Shown in pieces: positions 18,360 through 27,643 of a stretch of 64,000 nucleotides of DNA. The position numbers and the translations under genes were made by a program. Source of the DNA: UBA5436 sp050951845 (GTDB lineage: Bacteria; Bacillota; Clostridia; Saccharofermentanales; DTU023); the NCBI GenBank assembly GCA_050951845.1, contig JBMNJV010000006.1:62001-126000 (forward strand). The letters are read 5' to 3'. The notes under the pieces are model-generated. The model was not told the origin of the DNA. It searched no databases and worked only from the letters and a program-made list of their open reading frames with translations. Every line of letters begins with the position of its first letter. The first letter of the stretch is position 1.

Positions 18360-21300
18360 CTATGGATTACATATCTTACAAGGAATATAGCCTTGATTAA
18401 CAGCTGTATTTCTATCAAAAAAATACTCTTTGTTATTGGGATTCATTTCATTAGCATATCTGCAATTGCTATGGTGAAATTTCCCCGTATTCTTATTTCC
18501 TATATAAGGTGCTGTTGTAGGTAAAATTGTTGTATTACTCATTACTACATAAGATGTTCTTCCGTTATAAGTGAACTTAAACCAGGTTCCTTGAATTGTA
18601 CCGGTTACTCTAATCTCTGTTTTAAGTGTAGTTATTAAAGTACCACCGGGTGTACTCCTAATTTTAGAACCTGTCTTAATATATCGGGTAACTTTAACCG
18701 GATTTGCTTGCAGCATAGATACATAGACATAACCGGTCTTACCTGAATATGTAAATTTAACCCGATTGCCTACCAAAGTTCCGCTCACCTTGCTACCAAC
18801 AGATAATGAGCCAATTTTACTTCCATTAGATGATCTTACATTGGCTGAACTTTTGGCATAGCCGGTAATCGGTGGTGGATTAGTTGTTGTTACACCCAGA
18901 TGGGCATAGGCTGTTTGACCTTTATATGTAAATTTGAGGTAGTTGCCTTCAATTGTACCTGTTACATAGATCGGCATTTTAAAATTTTCTATAACTGTTC
19001 CGGTGGGTGTTTTTCTAATATTTGAACCCGCTTTAATATATCGGGTAACTTTAACCGGATTTGCTTGCAGCATAGATACATAGACATAACCGGTTTTACC
19101 TGAATATGTAAATTTAACCCGATTGCCTACCAAAGTTCCGCTCACCTTGCTACCAATAGATAATAAGCCGATTTTACTTCCATTAGATGATCTTACATTG
19201 GCTGAACTTTTGGCATAGCCGGTAATCGGTGGTGATTTGGTGGTTGTTACACCCAGATGGGCATAGGCTGTTTGACCTTTATATGTAAATTCGAGGTAGT
19301 TGCCTTCAATTGTACCTGTTATATAGATCGGCATTTTTAAATTCTCTATTACAGTTCCGGTGGGTGTTTTTCTAATATTTGAACCCGCTTTAATGTATCG
19401 GGTTACTTTAACCGGATTTGCTTGCAGCATAGATACATAGACATAACCGGTCTTACCTGAATATGTAAGTTTAACCCAATTGCCTTCTAATGTTCCATTT
19501 ACTTTATGACCTATGGATAAGGAACCGATTACTGCACCTGTTGACGGAGCATTTCTGACATTTACCGAACCCTTCGCATAGCCGGTAATCGGTGGTGGAT
19601 TAGTTGTTGTTACACCCAGATGGGCATAGGCTGTTTGACCTTTATATGTAAATTTGAGGTAGTTGCCTTCAGTTGTACCTGTCACATAGATCGGCATTTT
19701 AAAATTTTCTATTACTGTTCCACCCGGTGCATTTCTTATATTTGATCCGGCTTTTACATAACAGTCAATTTCAGCAATTACTCCGGGATCAAAGCAGTGT
19801 TCAAGAACTTGAGCAACTGTTGGGTTGAAAATAATAGTTCCTGGTTGTGCTCCCTCTCCCTTTGTAGTAATTTCCTTAATACTATTCGGTATCGTTACTT
19901 CCTTAATTAGATTCTCTTGAAACGCGCCTTCACCTATGCTTGTTACGGAATCAGGGATAGTGACACCGGTTAGCTGATTTCCATAAAATGCACCCCCTCC
20001 TATCTTTGTTACGGAATCAGGGATGGTGACACTGGTGAGCTGATTTTCATAAAATGCACCCCTTCCTATCTCCGTTACGGAATCAGGGATGATGACACTG
20101 GTGAGCTGATTATTACCAAATACAGCCCATTCTATCTCTGTTACGGAATCAGGGATGGTGACACTGGTGAGCTGATTATTTTCAAATGCACCCGATCCTA
20201 TCTCTGTTACGGAATCAGGGATGGTGACACTGGTGAGCTGATTTTCATAAAATGCACCCACTCCTATCTTTGTTACGGAATCAGAGATGGTGACACTGGT
20301 GAGCTGATTATAAGCAAATGCAGACCTTCCTATCTCTGTTACGGAATCAGGGATGGTGACATCGGTGAGCTGATTATTTTGAAATGCAGACCATCTTATC
20401 TCGGTTACGGAATCAGGGATGGTGACATCGGTGAGCTGATTATTTTGAAATGCACCCAACGCTATCTCGGTTACAGAATCAGGGATGGTGACACTGGTGA
20501 GCTGATTATTACAAAATACATAAGGATATATCGCTGTTAAGGAATCAGGTATGGTGACACTGGCGAGCCGATTATATTGAAATGCACCCCCTCCTATCTC
20601 TGTTACGGAATCAGGGATGGTGACATCGGTGAGCTGATTTTTATAAAATGCATAACCTTCGATTGTGGTTACCGAATCAGGTATGGTGACACTGGTGAGC
20701 TGATTTTCAGCAAATGCACCCCATCTTATCTCGGTTACGGAATCAGGGATGGTGACACCGGTGAGCTGATTATCAGCAAATGCCTTCCATCCTATCACTG
20801 TAACCGGTTTACCATCAATCTTTTCAGGAATCTCTACATCTTTACTTTCGCCTGTGTAGCCGGTAATTGTAATGGTGCCGTTTTCTTCGACATATTCAAA
20901 ATCACTTTCAGGGTTGGCAGCTCTTGTGCTAATACCTTCTTCAGCGATATTTCTCGATACAAAATTGGGGTTTTGTAAGTGTGAATTCTCCGAAAAAGCA
21001 TCTTCTGTCATGTGTTCCGGTTCAGTCGACTTAATTGATGAATCTATATCTTCTGTCGTAGATTCAACTGCCAATTCCGATGTTTTTTCGTCTGTTATTT
21101 CTTCAGAAGCAACTGCTAAATCAGATAATCCTTCGATAGAAACAGGATTATTTTCTGAACTTACTTCATTGTCTGATTCCGGAAGAATACCAGCATTTTC
21201 AGTTTCCACATCTACTTGTTCTTGATCACTTGGAGATTCTGTACTGTTTATATCAAGTGTCAATTCTTGTTCTGCGGTAATTTGACTCTCTTCAATCTCT

Positions 21301-21449
21301 TGATCTATGTCTACACCTAATGTTGCTTTGTCCTCTGCATCAACTGTCGTGTCAGCTTGAACCTGCCGAGGGTTAACAGCAAATGTTGTCAACATAACCA
21401 ACAATACCAGTGTAAATGCCTGTATTCTTAAACATTGTTTTTTCTTCAT
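18360..21449 (-). CDS. Secreted BspA-like leucine-rich-repeat protein with SH3 modules
   Basis: A 1029-residue surface or secreted protein. A signal peptide (KKKQ, hydrophobic AFTLVLLVMLTTFAV, then VQA) leads into an acidic, Ser/Thr-rich low-complexity region to ~170. Then come 14 near-identical 23-residue LRR_5 repeats (TIPDSVTEIGxGAFxxNQL) at ~215-550. Seven bacterial SH3 modules follow in alternating A/B types (YIKAGSNIRKTP; YAKSSANVRSS). A C-terminal motif with GNKNTGKFHHSNCRY and GYIPCKICNP resembles the Ada-like metal-binding tail on some secreted proteins. There is no LPXTG or membrane anchor, so SH3 modules may hold it to the wall. Start at 21449, nine bases after GGGGAC. Such proteins often mediate adhesion. 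Confidence 0.88.
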   Translation of the reverse strand: MKKKQCLRIQAFTLVLLVMLTTFAVNPRQVQADTTVDAEDKATLGVDIDQEIEESQITAEQELTLDINSTESPSDQEQVDVETENAGILPESDNEVSSENNPVSIEGLSDLAVASEEITDEKTSELAVESTTEDIDSSIKSTEPEHMTEDAFSENSHLQNPNFVSRNIAEEGISTRAANPESDFEYVEENGTITITGYTGESKDVEIPEKIDGKPVTVIGWKAFADNQLTGVTIPDSVTEIRWGAFAENQLTSVTIPDSVTTIEGYAFYKNQLTDVTIPDSVTEIGGGAFQYNRLASVTIPDSLTAIYPYVFCNNQLTSVTIPDSVTEIALGAFQNNQLTDVTIPDSVTEIRWSAFQNNQLTDVTIPDSVTEIGRSAFAYNQLTSVTISDSVTKIGVGAFYENQLTSVTIPDSVTEIGSGAFENNQLTSVTIPDSVTEIEWAVFGNNQLTSVIIPDSVTEIGRGAFYENQLTSVTIPDSVTKIGGGAFYGNQLTGVTIPDSVTSIGEGAFQENLIKEVTIPNSIKEITTKGEGAQPGTIIFNPTVAQVLEHCFDPGVIAEIDCYVKAGSNIRNAPGGTVIENFKMPIYVTGTTEGNYLKFTYKGQTAYAHLGVTTTNPPPITGYAKGSVNVRNAPSTGAVIGSLSIGHKVNGTLEGNWVKLTYSGKTGYVYVSMLQANPVKVTRYIKAGSNIRKTPTGTVIENLKMPIYITGTIEGNYLEFTYKGQTAYAHLGVTTTKSPPITGYAKSSANVRSSNGSKIGLLSIGSKVSGTLVGNRVKFTYSGKTGYVYVSMLQANPVKVTRYIKAGSNIRKTPTGTVIENFKMPIYVTGTIEGNYLKFTYKGQTAYAHLGVTTTNPPPITGYAKSSANVRSSNGSKIGSLSVGSKVSGTLVGNRVKFTYSGKTGYVYVSMLQANPVKVTRYIKTGSKIRSTPGGTLITTLKTEIRVTGTIQGTWFKFTYNGRTSYVVMSNTTILPTTAPYIGNKNTGKFHHSNCRYANEMNPNNKEYFFDRNTAVNQGYIPCKICNP
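18680..19790 (-). repeat. Tandem DNA repeats encoding SH3 A/B module pairs
   Basis: Blocks of about 370 bases recur nearly unchanged (for example the stretch starting GGATTTGCTTGCAGCATAG at three places). They encode repeated pairs of SH3 modules. The identity is high enough for recombination to change the copy number. Confidence 0.8.
19931..20800 (-). repeat. 69-bp tandem repeats encoding LRR units
   Basis: The element GGAATCAGGGATGGTGACA recurs every 69 bases, about 14 copies, each giving one 23-residue repeat. The invariant part encodes VTIPDS; the variable part encodes the xGAFxxN segment. A perfect multiple of three keeps any gain or loss in frame. Confidence 0.88.
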
Positions 21450-21816
21450 TGTCTTGTCCCCTAACAATTAAAATCATTTCCTGCTAATAAATATCATTGT
21501 TTTATTTCTTCTTTAGTTTGTTCATCTCAACATGCTCTCGTAAATCTTTTAATTAAACTGCTTAATTGTAAACAAAATCAAAAGTCATGAATTTAATTTG
21601 ATTATTGAATAATCGGCAATGCTAAAATGGAATTTCATTTAAACCATAACACAATTAATAATTGATCTTCTTAATACTACAAATAAATTATATCACAAAT
21701 AATTATACTTTTATTTCTGGGTGTCAGAATAATCTTAATTAACTTTCGAATATGAAACAATAGTTATATTTGTTGTAGATATAAGGCATCGTCTCAGGTG
21801 ATTTGATATTGATTTT
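21450..21816. other. AT-rich intergenic region
   Basis: No gene, RNA or strong hairpin was recognised. It presumably carries the promoter of the repeat protein gene and decayed sequence after the broken ATPase. Confidence 0.5.
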
Positions 21817-22062
21817 TTATAGAGAAAAAGAGTTCTGTGTTCTCAAAAATAATCTCGCCATAATAATCTCGCCATCCGTGATTGACTCCATGGCGCCTAA
21901 ACAATAGAGAAGCGTAGATTTTCCGGAGCCGGATGGACCCATAATAAAGGTAAAGTCATTTTTATAGATGTCTAAATTAAAATCTTCTATAACGTGATTC
22001 TTCACATCACCTCTTTCATATATTTTTTGTAAATTATTTACCGTTAATATTTTCTCTTTCAA
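21817..22062 (-). pseudogene. Truncated ABC transporter ATPase (LolD/MacB type)
   Basis: Only the first ~68 residues are recognisable: ILTVNNLQKIYERGD, then the Walker A motif GPSGSGKSTLL and CLGAMESITDGEI. The frame then runs into unrelated residues and stops. The Q-loop, LSGGQ signature and Walker B are gone, so it cannot hydrolyse ATP. No permease gene is present. A short duplication (AATAATCTCGCCAT) sits at the break. Confidence 0.85.
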
Positions 22063-22082
22063 AACTAATTATCCTTTCATAA

Positions 22083-22172
22083 TTCAAATTACTTTTACAA
22101 ATTGAGATGGTTTTTCCTTGTGACTTGCCCGTCCGTATTACTGATTTCAAATTACTTTCACAAATTGAGATG
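22083..22172. repeat. 27-bp direct repeat upstream of aspS
   Basis: TTCAAATTACTTT[T/C]ACAAATTGAGATG occurs at 22083-22109 and 22146-22172, 63 bases apart with one mismatch. It could be a small duplication from decay of the neighbouring ATPase gene or an operator pair. Confidence 0.6.
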
Positions 22173-22317
22173 TTTTTACCTGCACTGACATTTTAATTAG
22201 TTTATGTGTGTAATTGTTAAATGCATTTAAAGAGATTACTATATTGGATTACGAGAAATCTATGCTAAAATAGATTGGTTGAGTCATACTGATGACCAAA
22301 CTGAAGGAGTGAATAAT

Positions 22318-24423
22318 ATGGTAGGCTTTTCTAGAAGTCATTATTGCGGAAGAGTTAGAGAATCTGATATAGACAGTAAAGCAACTGCCATGGGCTGGGT
22401 ACAGACCAGCAGGGATATGGGCGGTGTTATATTTGTTGACTTGCGAGACAAAAGCGGTGTGCTGCAAGTTGTTTTTGATTTGCAAAATTTTACCGAAGAA
22501 CAGTTCAGATTAATAGAGAGATTAAGATCTGAATATATTATAGCTGTCACCGGTACAATCAGAGAAAGGGATGCAGAAACATATAATCCGAAAATTCCTA
22601 CCGGAACGGTGGAATTAATGGCGGAAAAATTCGAAATACTGTCTGAGGCCAATCCCTTACCGTTTCCTATTGATGACAATGTGGAAGTCAGAGAAGATTT
22701 AAGGCTGAAGTACAGATATTTGGATCTCAGACGTCCCAAAATGTATCAAAATTTTCTGTTGCGGAATAAAACATTGAAAAGTATCAGAAGTTTTTTGGAA
22801 GAACATGAATTTATGGAAGTGGAAACTCCCATTCTGACTAAGAGTACCCCGGAAGGCGCCAGGGATTATTTAGTGCCCAGCAGAGCTCATCTTGGAGAAT
22901 TTTACGCTCTGCCGCAATCACCCCAGGTTTTTAAACAGTTGCTGATGGCAGCGGGATTTGACAAATATTATCAAATTGCCAGATGTTTCAGAGATGAGGA
23001 TTTAAGAGCCGACAGACAACCTGAATTTACTCAAGTCGATCTGGAAGTCTCATTTTTAAGTAAAGAAGAAATTTTGGATTCATTGGAAGATTTATTCAAA
23101 AAAGTCTTTAAAGATGTTCTGCAAATTGATTTCAAAGAGCCGTTTCCGAGAATGACTTATCAGGAAGCCATGGATTCATATGGTTCGGATAAGCCTGATC
23201 TGCGTTTCGGCATGAAAATAGTTGATGTGACGGCAGAAGTTAAAAATTCCGGCTTTAAAGTTTTTACCGACACTTTAAAATCAGGCGGTGTAGTTCGCTC
23301 CATCAATATTAAAGGTGGTAATACCCTCCCCAGAACAGAAATAGAAGAATTGACAGAAAAAGCTATTTCTTATGGTGCAAAGGGTATGGCGTGGATCGGA
23401 ATAGATGAAAACAGGAATTTACGAACTATTTTGACCAAATATTTTTCTGAAGAAGATATGGAAGCTCTCTTGCAAAAAATGGCGGTCGAACCGGGAGATT
23501 TTTTAATATTCTGTGCCGACACATTAGAGATCGTTTGCAAAACTCTCGGTCAGTTGAGGTTGGATATTGCAGATAAATTCGGACTGAGAAGAAAAGACGA
23601 TTTCAAATTCTTGATGGTAGTAGATTTTCCGCTATTTGAATATTCCGAAGATGAAGGCAGATACGTTGCGATGCATCATCCATTTACTATGCCTGCACCG
23701 GAAGATTTATCAAAAATGGACACTGATCCGTTGAGCATCAGAGCTGAATCTTATGATGTAGTTTTAAACGGTATTGAGCTGGGATCCGGTTCTTTAAGAA
23801 TATATCGTCCGGATATTCAGGAAAAAATGTTCAAGTTGTTAGGAATTAGTGATGAAGAGATTGATCTGCGTTTCGGTCATATACTTCAGGCTTTCCAATA
23901 CGGAGCTCCTCCGCATGGCGGGTTTGCTTTCGGTTTGGACAGGCTGATTATGCTGATGGCTCAAGAGGACAGTATCCGAGAAGTAATTGCTTTTCCCAAA
24001 AATAAAGAAGCTGAGTGTCCGTTAACCAATGCACCCGGTACGGTGGATGAACAGCAACTTCTGGATTTAAATATTGCCGTAATGTCAGAAGACGGTACAG
24101 TCAAGGGTGCTGTAGTTTCGGAAAAAGTCGCTCCTGAGCAAACTGTCGATATCCAAAGCTATGCCGAGATGTCCATGTTAAATATTGACTCCGTTTCCGG
24201 ACAGGAATTCAAAAAACATATTGATGATTTAGTAAAGCTTACTGAAGATTTAAGACAACTGGATCTTGATAATTATCAACCAACGATCAATGTCCATCCG
24301 ATTGTAAACTCAACCAGAAAAGATCAAGTCAAAGTTGAATTCACCAAAGATGAATTATTCAGAGGTACAGATACTACAGAAGACGGATATATACTGGTTC
24401 CCAGAATTATTGAAGAAAATTAG
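22318..24423 (+). CDS. aspS-gatC: Aspartyl-tRNA synthetase fused to GatC
   Basis: A 701-residue chain. Residues 1 to ~590 are a complete bacterial AspRS: OB-fold anticodon domain, motif 2 (ARCFRDEDLRADRQPEFTQ), GAD insertion, and motif 3 (GFAFGLDRLIMLM). Beyond the usual end (ECPLTNAPGTVDEQQL) there are about 100 more residues reading as GatC: DIQSYAEMSMLNI, a helix with LVKLTEDLRQLDLDNYQPT, then VHPIVNSTRKDQV and the closing GYILVPRIIEE. In relatives GatC is a free 95-residue subunit bridging GatA and GatB. The fusion would tether the amidotransferase to the enzyme that charges tRNA. Start at the ATG eight bases after AAGGAG. Arg codons are mostly AGA/AGG, unlike several neighbours. Such fusions are known but uncommon. 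Confidence 0.93.
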   Translation: MVGFSRSHYCGRVRESDIDSKATAMGWVQTSRDMGGVIFVDLRDKSGVLQVVFDLQNFTEEQFRLIERLRSEYIIAVTGTIRERDAETYNPKIPTGTVELMAEKFEILSEANPLPFPIDDNVEVREDLRLKYRYLDLRRPKMYQNFLLRNKTLKSIRSFLEEHEFMEVETPILTKSTPEGARDYLVPSRAHLGEFYALPQSPQVFKQLLMAAGFDKYYQIARCFRDEDLRADRQPEFTQVDLEVSFLSKEEILDSLEDLFKKVFKDVLQIDFKEPFPRMTYQEAMDSYGSDKPDLRFGMKIVDVTAEVKNSGFKVFTDTLKSGGVVRSINIKGGNTLPRTEIEELTEKAISYGAKGMAWIGIDENRNLRTILTKYFSEEDMEALLQKMAVEPGDFLIFCADTLEIVCKTLGQLRLDIADKFGLRRKDDFKFLMVVDFPLFEYSEDEGRYVAMHHPFTMPAPEDLSKMDTDPLSIRAESYDVVLNGIELGSGSLRIYRPDIQEKMFKLLGISDEEIDLRFGHILQAFQYGAPPHGGFAFGLDRLIMLMAQEDSIREVIAFPKNKEAECPLTNAPGTVDEQQLLDLNIAVMSEDGTVKGAVVSEKVAPEQTVDIQSYAEMSMLNIDSVSGQEFKKHIDDLVKLTEDLRQLDLDNYQPTINVHPIVNSTRKDQVKVEFTKDELFRGTDTTEDGYILVPRIIEEN

Positions 24424-24436
24424 GAAGGAGGATATT

Positions 24437-25621
24437 GTGAACATCAAACAAAAATATTTAGATTATTTTTCCAAAATAGAAAAAGAAAATGAAAAAATCA
24501 AAGCGTATAAAACCATCACAAAGACCGAAGCACTGGAAGCTTTGGAAAATAATAAAAATCCGTTTCCGGTGGTATTTGCCGATCAAATTTCTACTAAAGG
24601 TATTAAGACCACGGCAAATTCCAAGATGCTGGAAAACTATATCCCTCCTTTCGATGCAACTGTTGTAGAAAGAGTTAAACAAGCCGGAGGAGTAATTGTA
24701 GGCAAGACGATTACAGATGAATTCGGTGTGGGTGAAACGGAGAACAGTTTCGGTACCTCTGCAGCTGTAGCGCACAGCAAAAACATTACAGGTTTTTCCG
24801 GCGGGTACAAAGGACTCATACATTCAGGAGCTCAGAAAAACGGATTGTTTGCCTTTATTCCGACATTCGGTCTGATTTCCAGATATGGATTTATTTCAGT
24901 AGCATCTTCTTTGGACGGTATAGGAATAATGGCTAAATCCTTTGCCAATATACAAAATGCCATGGATATCGTGACCGGGAAAGACGAAAAAGACAGTGCT
25001 TCCCATTCATCTGATATAGATTTCTTGAATTTAGAAGATATTGATTTAAGCGAACAAAAAGTTGGCAATATCAACAAGTTTGATCATTTTGCAGATGTTG
25101 AAGAATTATTTGAAAAATTAAATGTCCCGATAAATAAGGTTACAATTAAGGGATTGGAATATGCTCTTCCCGCACATGAAATAATTTCTGCCGGTGAATT
25201 TGCCACCAATATGGAAAAATATGCCGGTATTGGTTTTGGACATAGAGCAGATGATTATAATAATGTTGAAGAGTTGTATAAGAATTCCAGAACAGAAGGT
25301 TTCGGCAAAGCTGTTCAACAAAAAATTGTGTTCGGTAACTTTGTGTTAAGTGAAGGAAAATATGAGGAGTATTATGTTCAAGCATTGAAAGCCAGGACCA
25401 TGATCAAAGAAAATCTTGAACAAGAGTTAGGAAACTTTGAATTTTTAATCGCTCCGATAAATTTATACTATGCTACAGGGTTTAACTTAGCCGGACTGCC
25501 CAGCATATCCATACCATTCGGAATAGAAGGTCTATTGATTACAACCGGAGCATTTAATGATAAAAGATTGTTAGAGTTCGGCAAAAAAATTGTTTCCCAA
25601 TTGGCAGGTGAAAAATCATGA
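24437..25621 (+). CDS. gatA: GatA-like amidase-fold protein lacking catalytic residues
   Basis: A 394-residue GatA homologue, about 90 shorter than normal. Flanking family segments are clear: TKGIKTTANSKMLENYIPPFDATVVE, VGKTITDEFG, GLISRYGFISVASSLD, YKNSRTEGFGKAVQ and FNLAGLPSISIP. The amidase signature is not. Where the catalytic Lys belongs (VAIKDNI) it has VVFADQI; where GGSSGGSAA belongs it has GFSGGYKG; and the loop SDTGGSIRQPA with the nucleophile Ser is deleted. It should not release ammonia from glutamine. The frame is clean, the GTG start has GGAAGGAGG just ahead, and the stop overlaps the gatB start (ATGA), so it is maintained as a protein, perhaps as a scaffold. Confidence 0.88.
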   Translation: MNIKQKYLDYFSKIEKENEKIKAYKTITKTEALEALENNKNPFPVVFADQISTKGIKTTANSKMLENYIPPFDATVVERVKQAGGVIVGKTITDEFGVGETENSFGTSAAVAHSKNITGFSGGYKGLIHSGAQKNGLFAFIPTFGLISRYGFISVASSLDGIGIMAKSFANIQNAMDIVTGKDEKDSASHSSDIDFLNLEDIDLSEQKVGNINKFDHFADVEELFEKLNVPINKVTIKGLEYALPAHEIISAGEFATNMEKYAGIGFGHRADDYNNVEELYKNSRTEGFGKAVQQKIVFGNFVLSEGKYEEYYVQALKARTMIKENLEQELGNFEFLIAPINLYYATGFNLAGLPSISIPFGIEGLLITTGAFNDKRLLEFGKKIVSQLAGEKS

Positions 25622-27042
25622 CGAATAATTATGAAACAGTTATGGGTTTAGAAGTCCACGTTGAATTAAAAACAAAGACAAAGATATTTTGTAATTGCGC
25701 TAATAAATTCGGCGATAAGCCGAACACAAATACTTGTCCGGTTTGTTTAGGTCTTCCCGGAGCAACTCCTGTCTTAAATGAAAAAGTCTTGGATTTGGCG
25801 GTAACAGCCGGTCTGGCCACTAACTGTGAAATAAGCCGAATCGGCAAACAAGATAGAAAAAACTATTTTTATCCGGATCTGGCCAAGGGTTATCAAATAT
25901 CACAGGATGAAAATCCCATTTGTCATGACGGATATTTGGATATAGAAACATCACGTGGCAAAAAAAGAATAAGAATTAATCGGATGCATATTGAAGAAGA
26001 TGCCGGAAAGCTGATCCATGAAGAAGGACTTGGCAGTCTAGTCGATAACAACAGAGCAGGCACACCGTTAATCGAAATAGTATCTGAACCGGATTTGAGA
26101 TCGGCAGAAGAAGTTTTGGCTTATTTGCAAAAACTGAGAGCTATTCTTACTTACACTGATGTTTCAGATGCGAAAATGAATGAGGGTTCCTTCAGATGTG
26201 ATGTCAACCTGTCGGTCAGAGAAGTTGGCAAAGAAGAATTCGGCACTCGTGTTGAAATGAAGAATCTTAACTCTTTCCAATCTATTCAGAGAGCTATTGA
26301 GTATGAAACGGCACGTCACATTAAAGCTGTCGAATCAGGGGAAGAATTAATTCAGGAAACTCGCGGCTATTCTCAGGATACGAGAAAGACTTATTCCATG
26401 CGCAGTAAAGAAGACGCTGCCGACTATAGATTTATACCTGATCCGGATTTGATGCCGATAATAATAACTGACGAAAAAATCGAAGAGATCAAAGAGAGAC
26501 TTCCGGAATTGCCGGATGCGCGAAAAGCCAGGTATACAGAAGAATATGAACTTAGCAATTATGATGCGGAGCAATTAACATCTTCCATTGAAGTTGCCAC
26601 ATTCTTTGAAGAAACCGTAAAAAATGGTGCAAATCCGAAAAGTGTGGCTAATTTGATTATTACCGAGATTTTCAGACTGAGCAGTCCTGAAGATTTTGAT
26701 GTCAATTTATCTCCGGCTGCTTTTGCCGAGACAATTGAATTTGTGGACAATGGCAGAATAAATTTAGGCAGTGCGAAAAAGATCATTGAGATTATTTTTG
26801 AAAATCCTGAAAAGACTCCCGAGTCAATTATCATTGAACATGATTTGGAACAAATTAATGACAGAACCATTCTTGGCAAAATAATTGATGAAGTTATCTT
26901 GCATAGCAAAAAAGCAGTTGATGAGTACAGATCAGGCAAGGAGAAAGCACTGCAAGCAGTTATCGGTCAAGTAATGGGCAAAACAAAAGGTAAAGCTAAT
27001 CCTCAATTGACCATCGAGCTTTTAAAAGAAAAATTGGGTTAA
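25618..27042 (+). CDS. gatB: Asp/Glu-tRNA amidotransferase subunit B
   Basis: A 474-residue, full-length GatB. It activates the carboxyl group of Asp-tRNA(Asn) or Glu-tRNA(Gln) with ATP and adds ammonia. Visible are GLEVHVELKTKTKIFC, the zinc-site cysteines CNC and CPVC, the GQ-type core QDRKNYFYPDLAKGYQISQ, PLIEIVSEPDLRS, and the C-terminal YqeY-like tail (GQVMGKTKGKANPQ). All appear intact, in contrast to GatA beside it. The gene overlaps gatA by four bases, and a terminator follows, so aspS-gatC, gatA and gatB form one operon. Confidence 0.96.
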   Translation: MTNNYETVMGLEVHVELKTKTKIFCNCANKFGDKPNTNTCPVCLGLPGATPVLNEKVLDLAVTAGLATNCEISRIGKQDRKNYFYPDLAKGYQISQDENPICHDGYLDIETSRGKKRIRINRMHIEEDAGKLIHEEGLGSLVDNNRAGTPLIEIVSEPDLRSAEEVLAYLQKLRAILTYTDVSDAKMNEGSFRCDVNLSVREVGKEEFGTRVEMKNLNSFQSIQRAIEYETARHIKAVESGEELIQETRGYSQDTRKTYSMRSKEDAADYRFIPDPDLMPIIITDEKIEEIKERLPELPDARKARYTEEYELSNYDAEQLTSSIEVATFFEETVKNGANPKSVANLIITEIFRLSSPEDFDVNLSPAAFAETIEFVDNGRINLGSAKKIIEIIFENPEKTPESIIIEHDLEQINDRTILGKIIDEVILHSKKAVDEYRSGKEKALQAVIGQVMGKTKGKANPQLTIELLKEKLG

Positions 27043-27075
27043 TTAATACTTAACCCAATTATTTGTTTTTTATTT
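27032..27075 (+). terminator. Terminator of the aspS-gatA-gatB operon
   Basis: AATTGGGTTAA pairs with TTAACCCAATT around a seven-base loop at the gatB stop, followed by ATTTGTTTTTTATTTT. Confidence 0.88.
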
Positions 27076-27099
27076 TCATTTTTATTCCATTATCATTAT

Positions 27100-27145
27100 C
27101 TAAGGCAAATAAAATGCTAATTCTAAGGCAAATAAAATGCTAATT
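27100..27145. repeat. 23-bp exact tandem duplication
   Basis: CTAAGGCAAATAAAATGCTAATT is present twice, head to tail, in the spacer between gatB and the HIT gene. No function is apparent. Confidence 0.7.
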
Positions 27146-27207
27146 CTAACTTAGACATATTTTTCATCAATTACAATTAGCTCTTGCATAATAAACCTAA
27201 ATATATA

Positions 27208-27555
27208 TTAAATTAATTTTGCTCCCAAAACTTCCCCGCCGATTAAATGAAAATGTAAATGAAATACAGTTTGTCCTGCATCTTTGCCATTATTAGTAAT
27301 CAGGCGAAAACCTTCAGACGTTCCAAATTGATCTGCTATAACTGCTGCTGCATCTGTAACTGAACCCATAATCAAATCTTTTCGGGAATTTGCGGAAAGT
27401 TCATAAAAATTCTTTACATGTTCTTTCGGCACAATTAAGATATGAACCGGTGCAACCGGATTCATATCTTTGAAAGCAACAACGAAATCATCTTCATAAA
27501 CTATCTCTGTTTCAATTTCATGGTTTGCTATTTTACAAAAAATACAATCTTGCAT
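27208..27555 (-). CDS. HIT-family nucleotide hydrolase
   Basis: A 116-residue protein with CIFCKI at the N-terminus (zinc-type HIT subgroup) and the histidine triad HLHFHLIGG at ~98-106. Family members hydrolyse AMP-linked nucleotides such as adenosine phosphoramidates. Start chosen at the ATG five bases after GGAG; an in-frame ATG six codons earlier has no ribosome site. Single gene, with the hairpin-repeat array upstream. Confidence 0.93.
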   Translation of the reverse strand: MQDCIFCKIANHEIETEIVYEDDFVVAFKDMNPVAPVHILIVPKEHVKNFYELSANSRKDLIMGSVTDAAAVIADQFGTSEGFRLITNNGKDAGQTVFHLHFHLIGGEVLGAKLI

Positions 27556-27643
27556 AATTTCTCCTTTTTTCAACTAACAATTATCTAACTTCATTTAAGT
27601 GACAACATTACAGCTTTTGCTGCGAATTTTCGGGATAAGTTAC

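Noticed and set aside
20577..21225. Open frames on the plus strand within the LRR gene
   Set aside because: They are antisense products of the repeated coding DNA, with no ribosome sites or domains.
24335..24436. Longer gatA N-terminus starting inside aspS
   Set aside because: The GTG at 24437 has GGAAGGAGG just ahead. The upstream extension lies entirely in the GatC coding region and has no GatA similarity.
24437..25621. gatA as a frameshifted pseudogene
   Set aside because: The frame is continuous with GatA segments in the right order, and it is coupled by ATGA to gatB. The changes are local to the active site.
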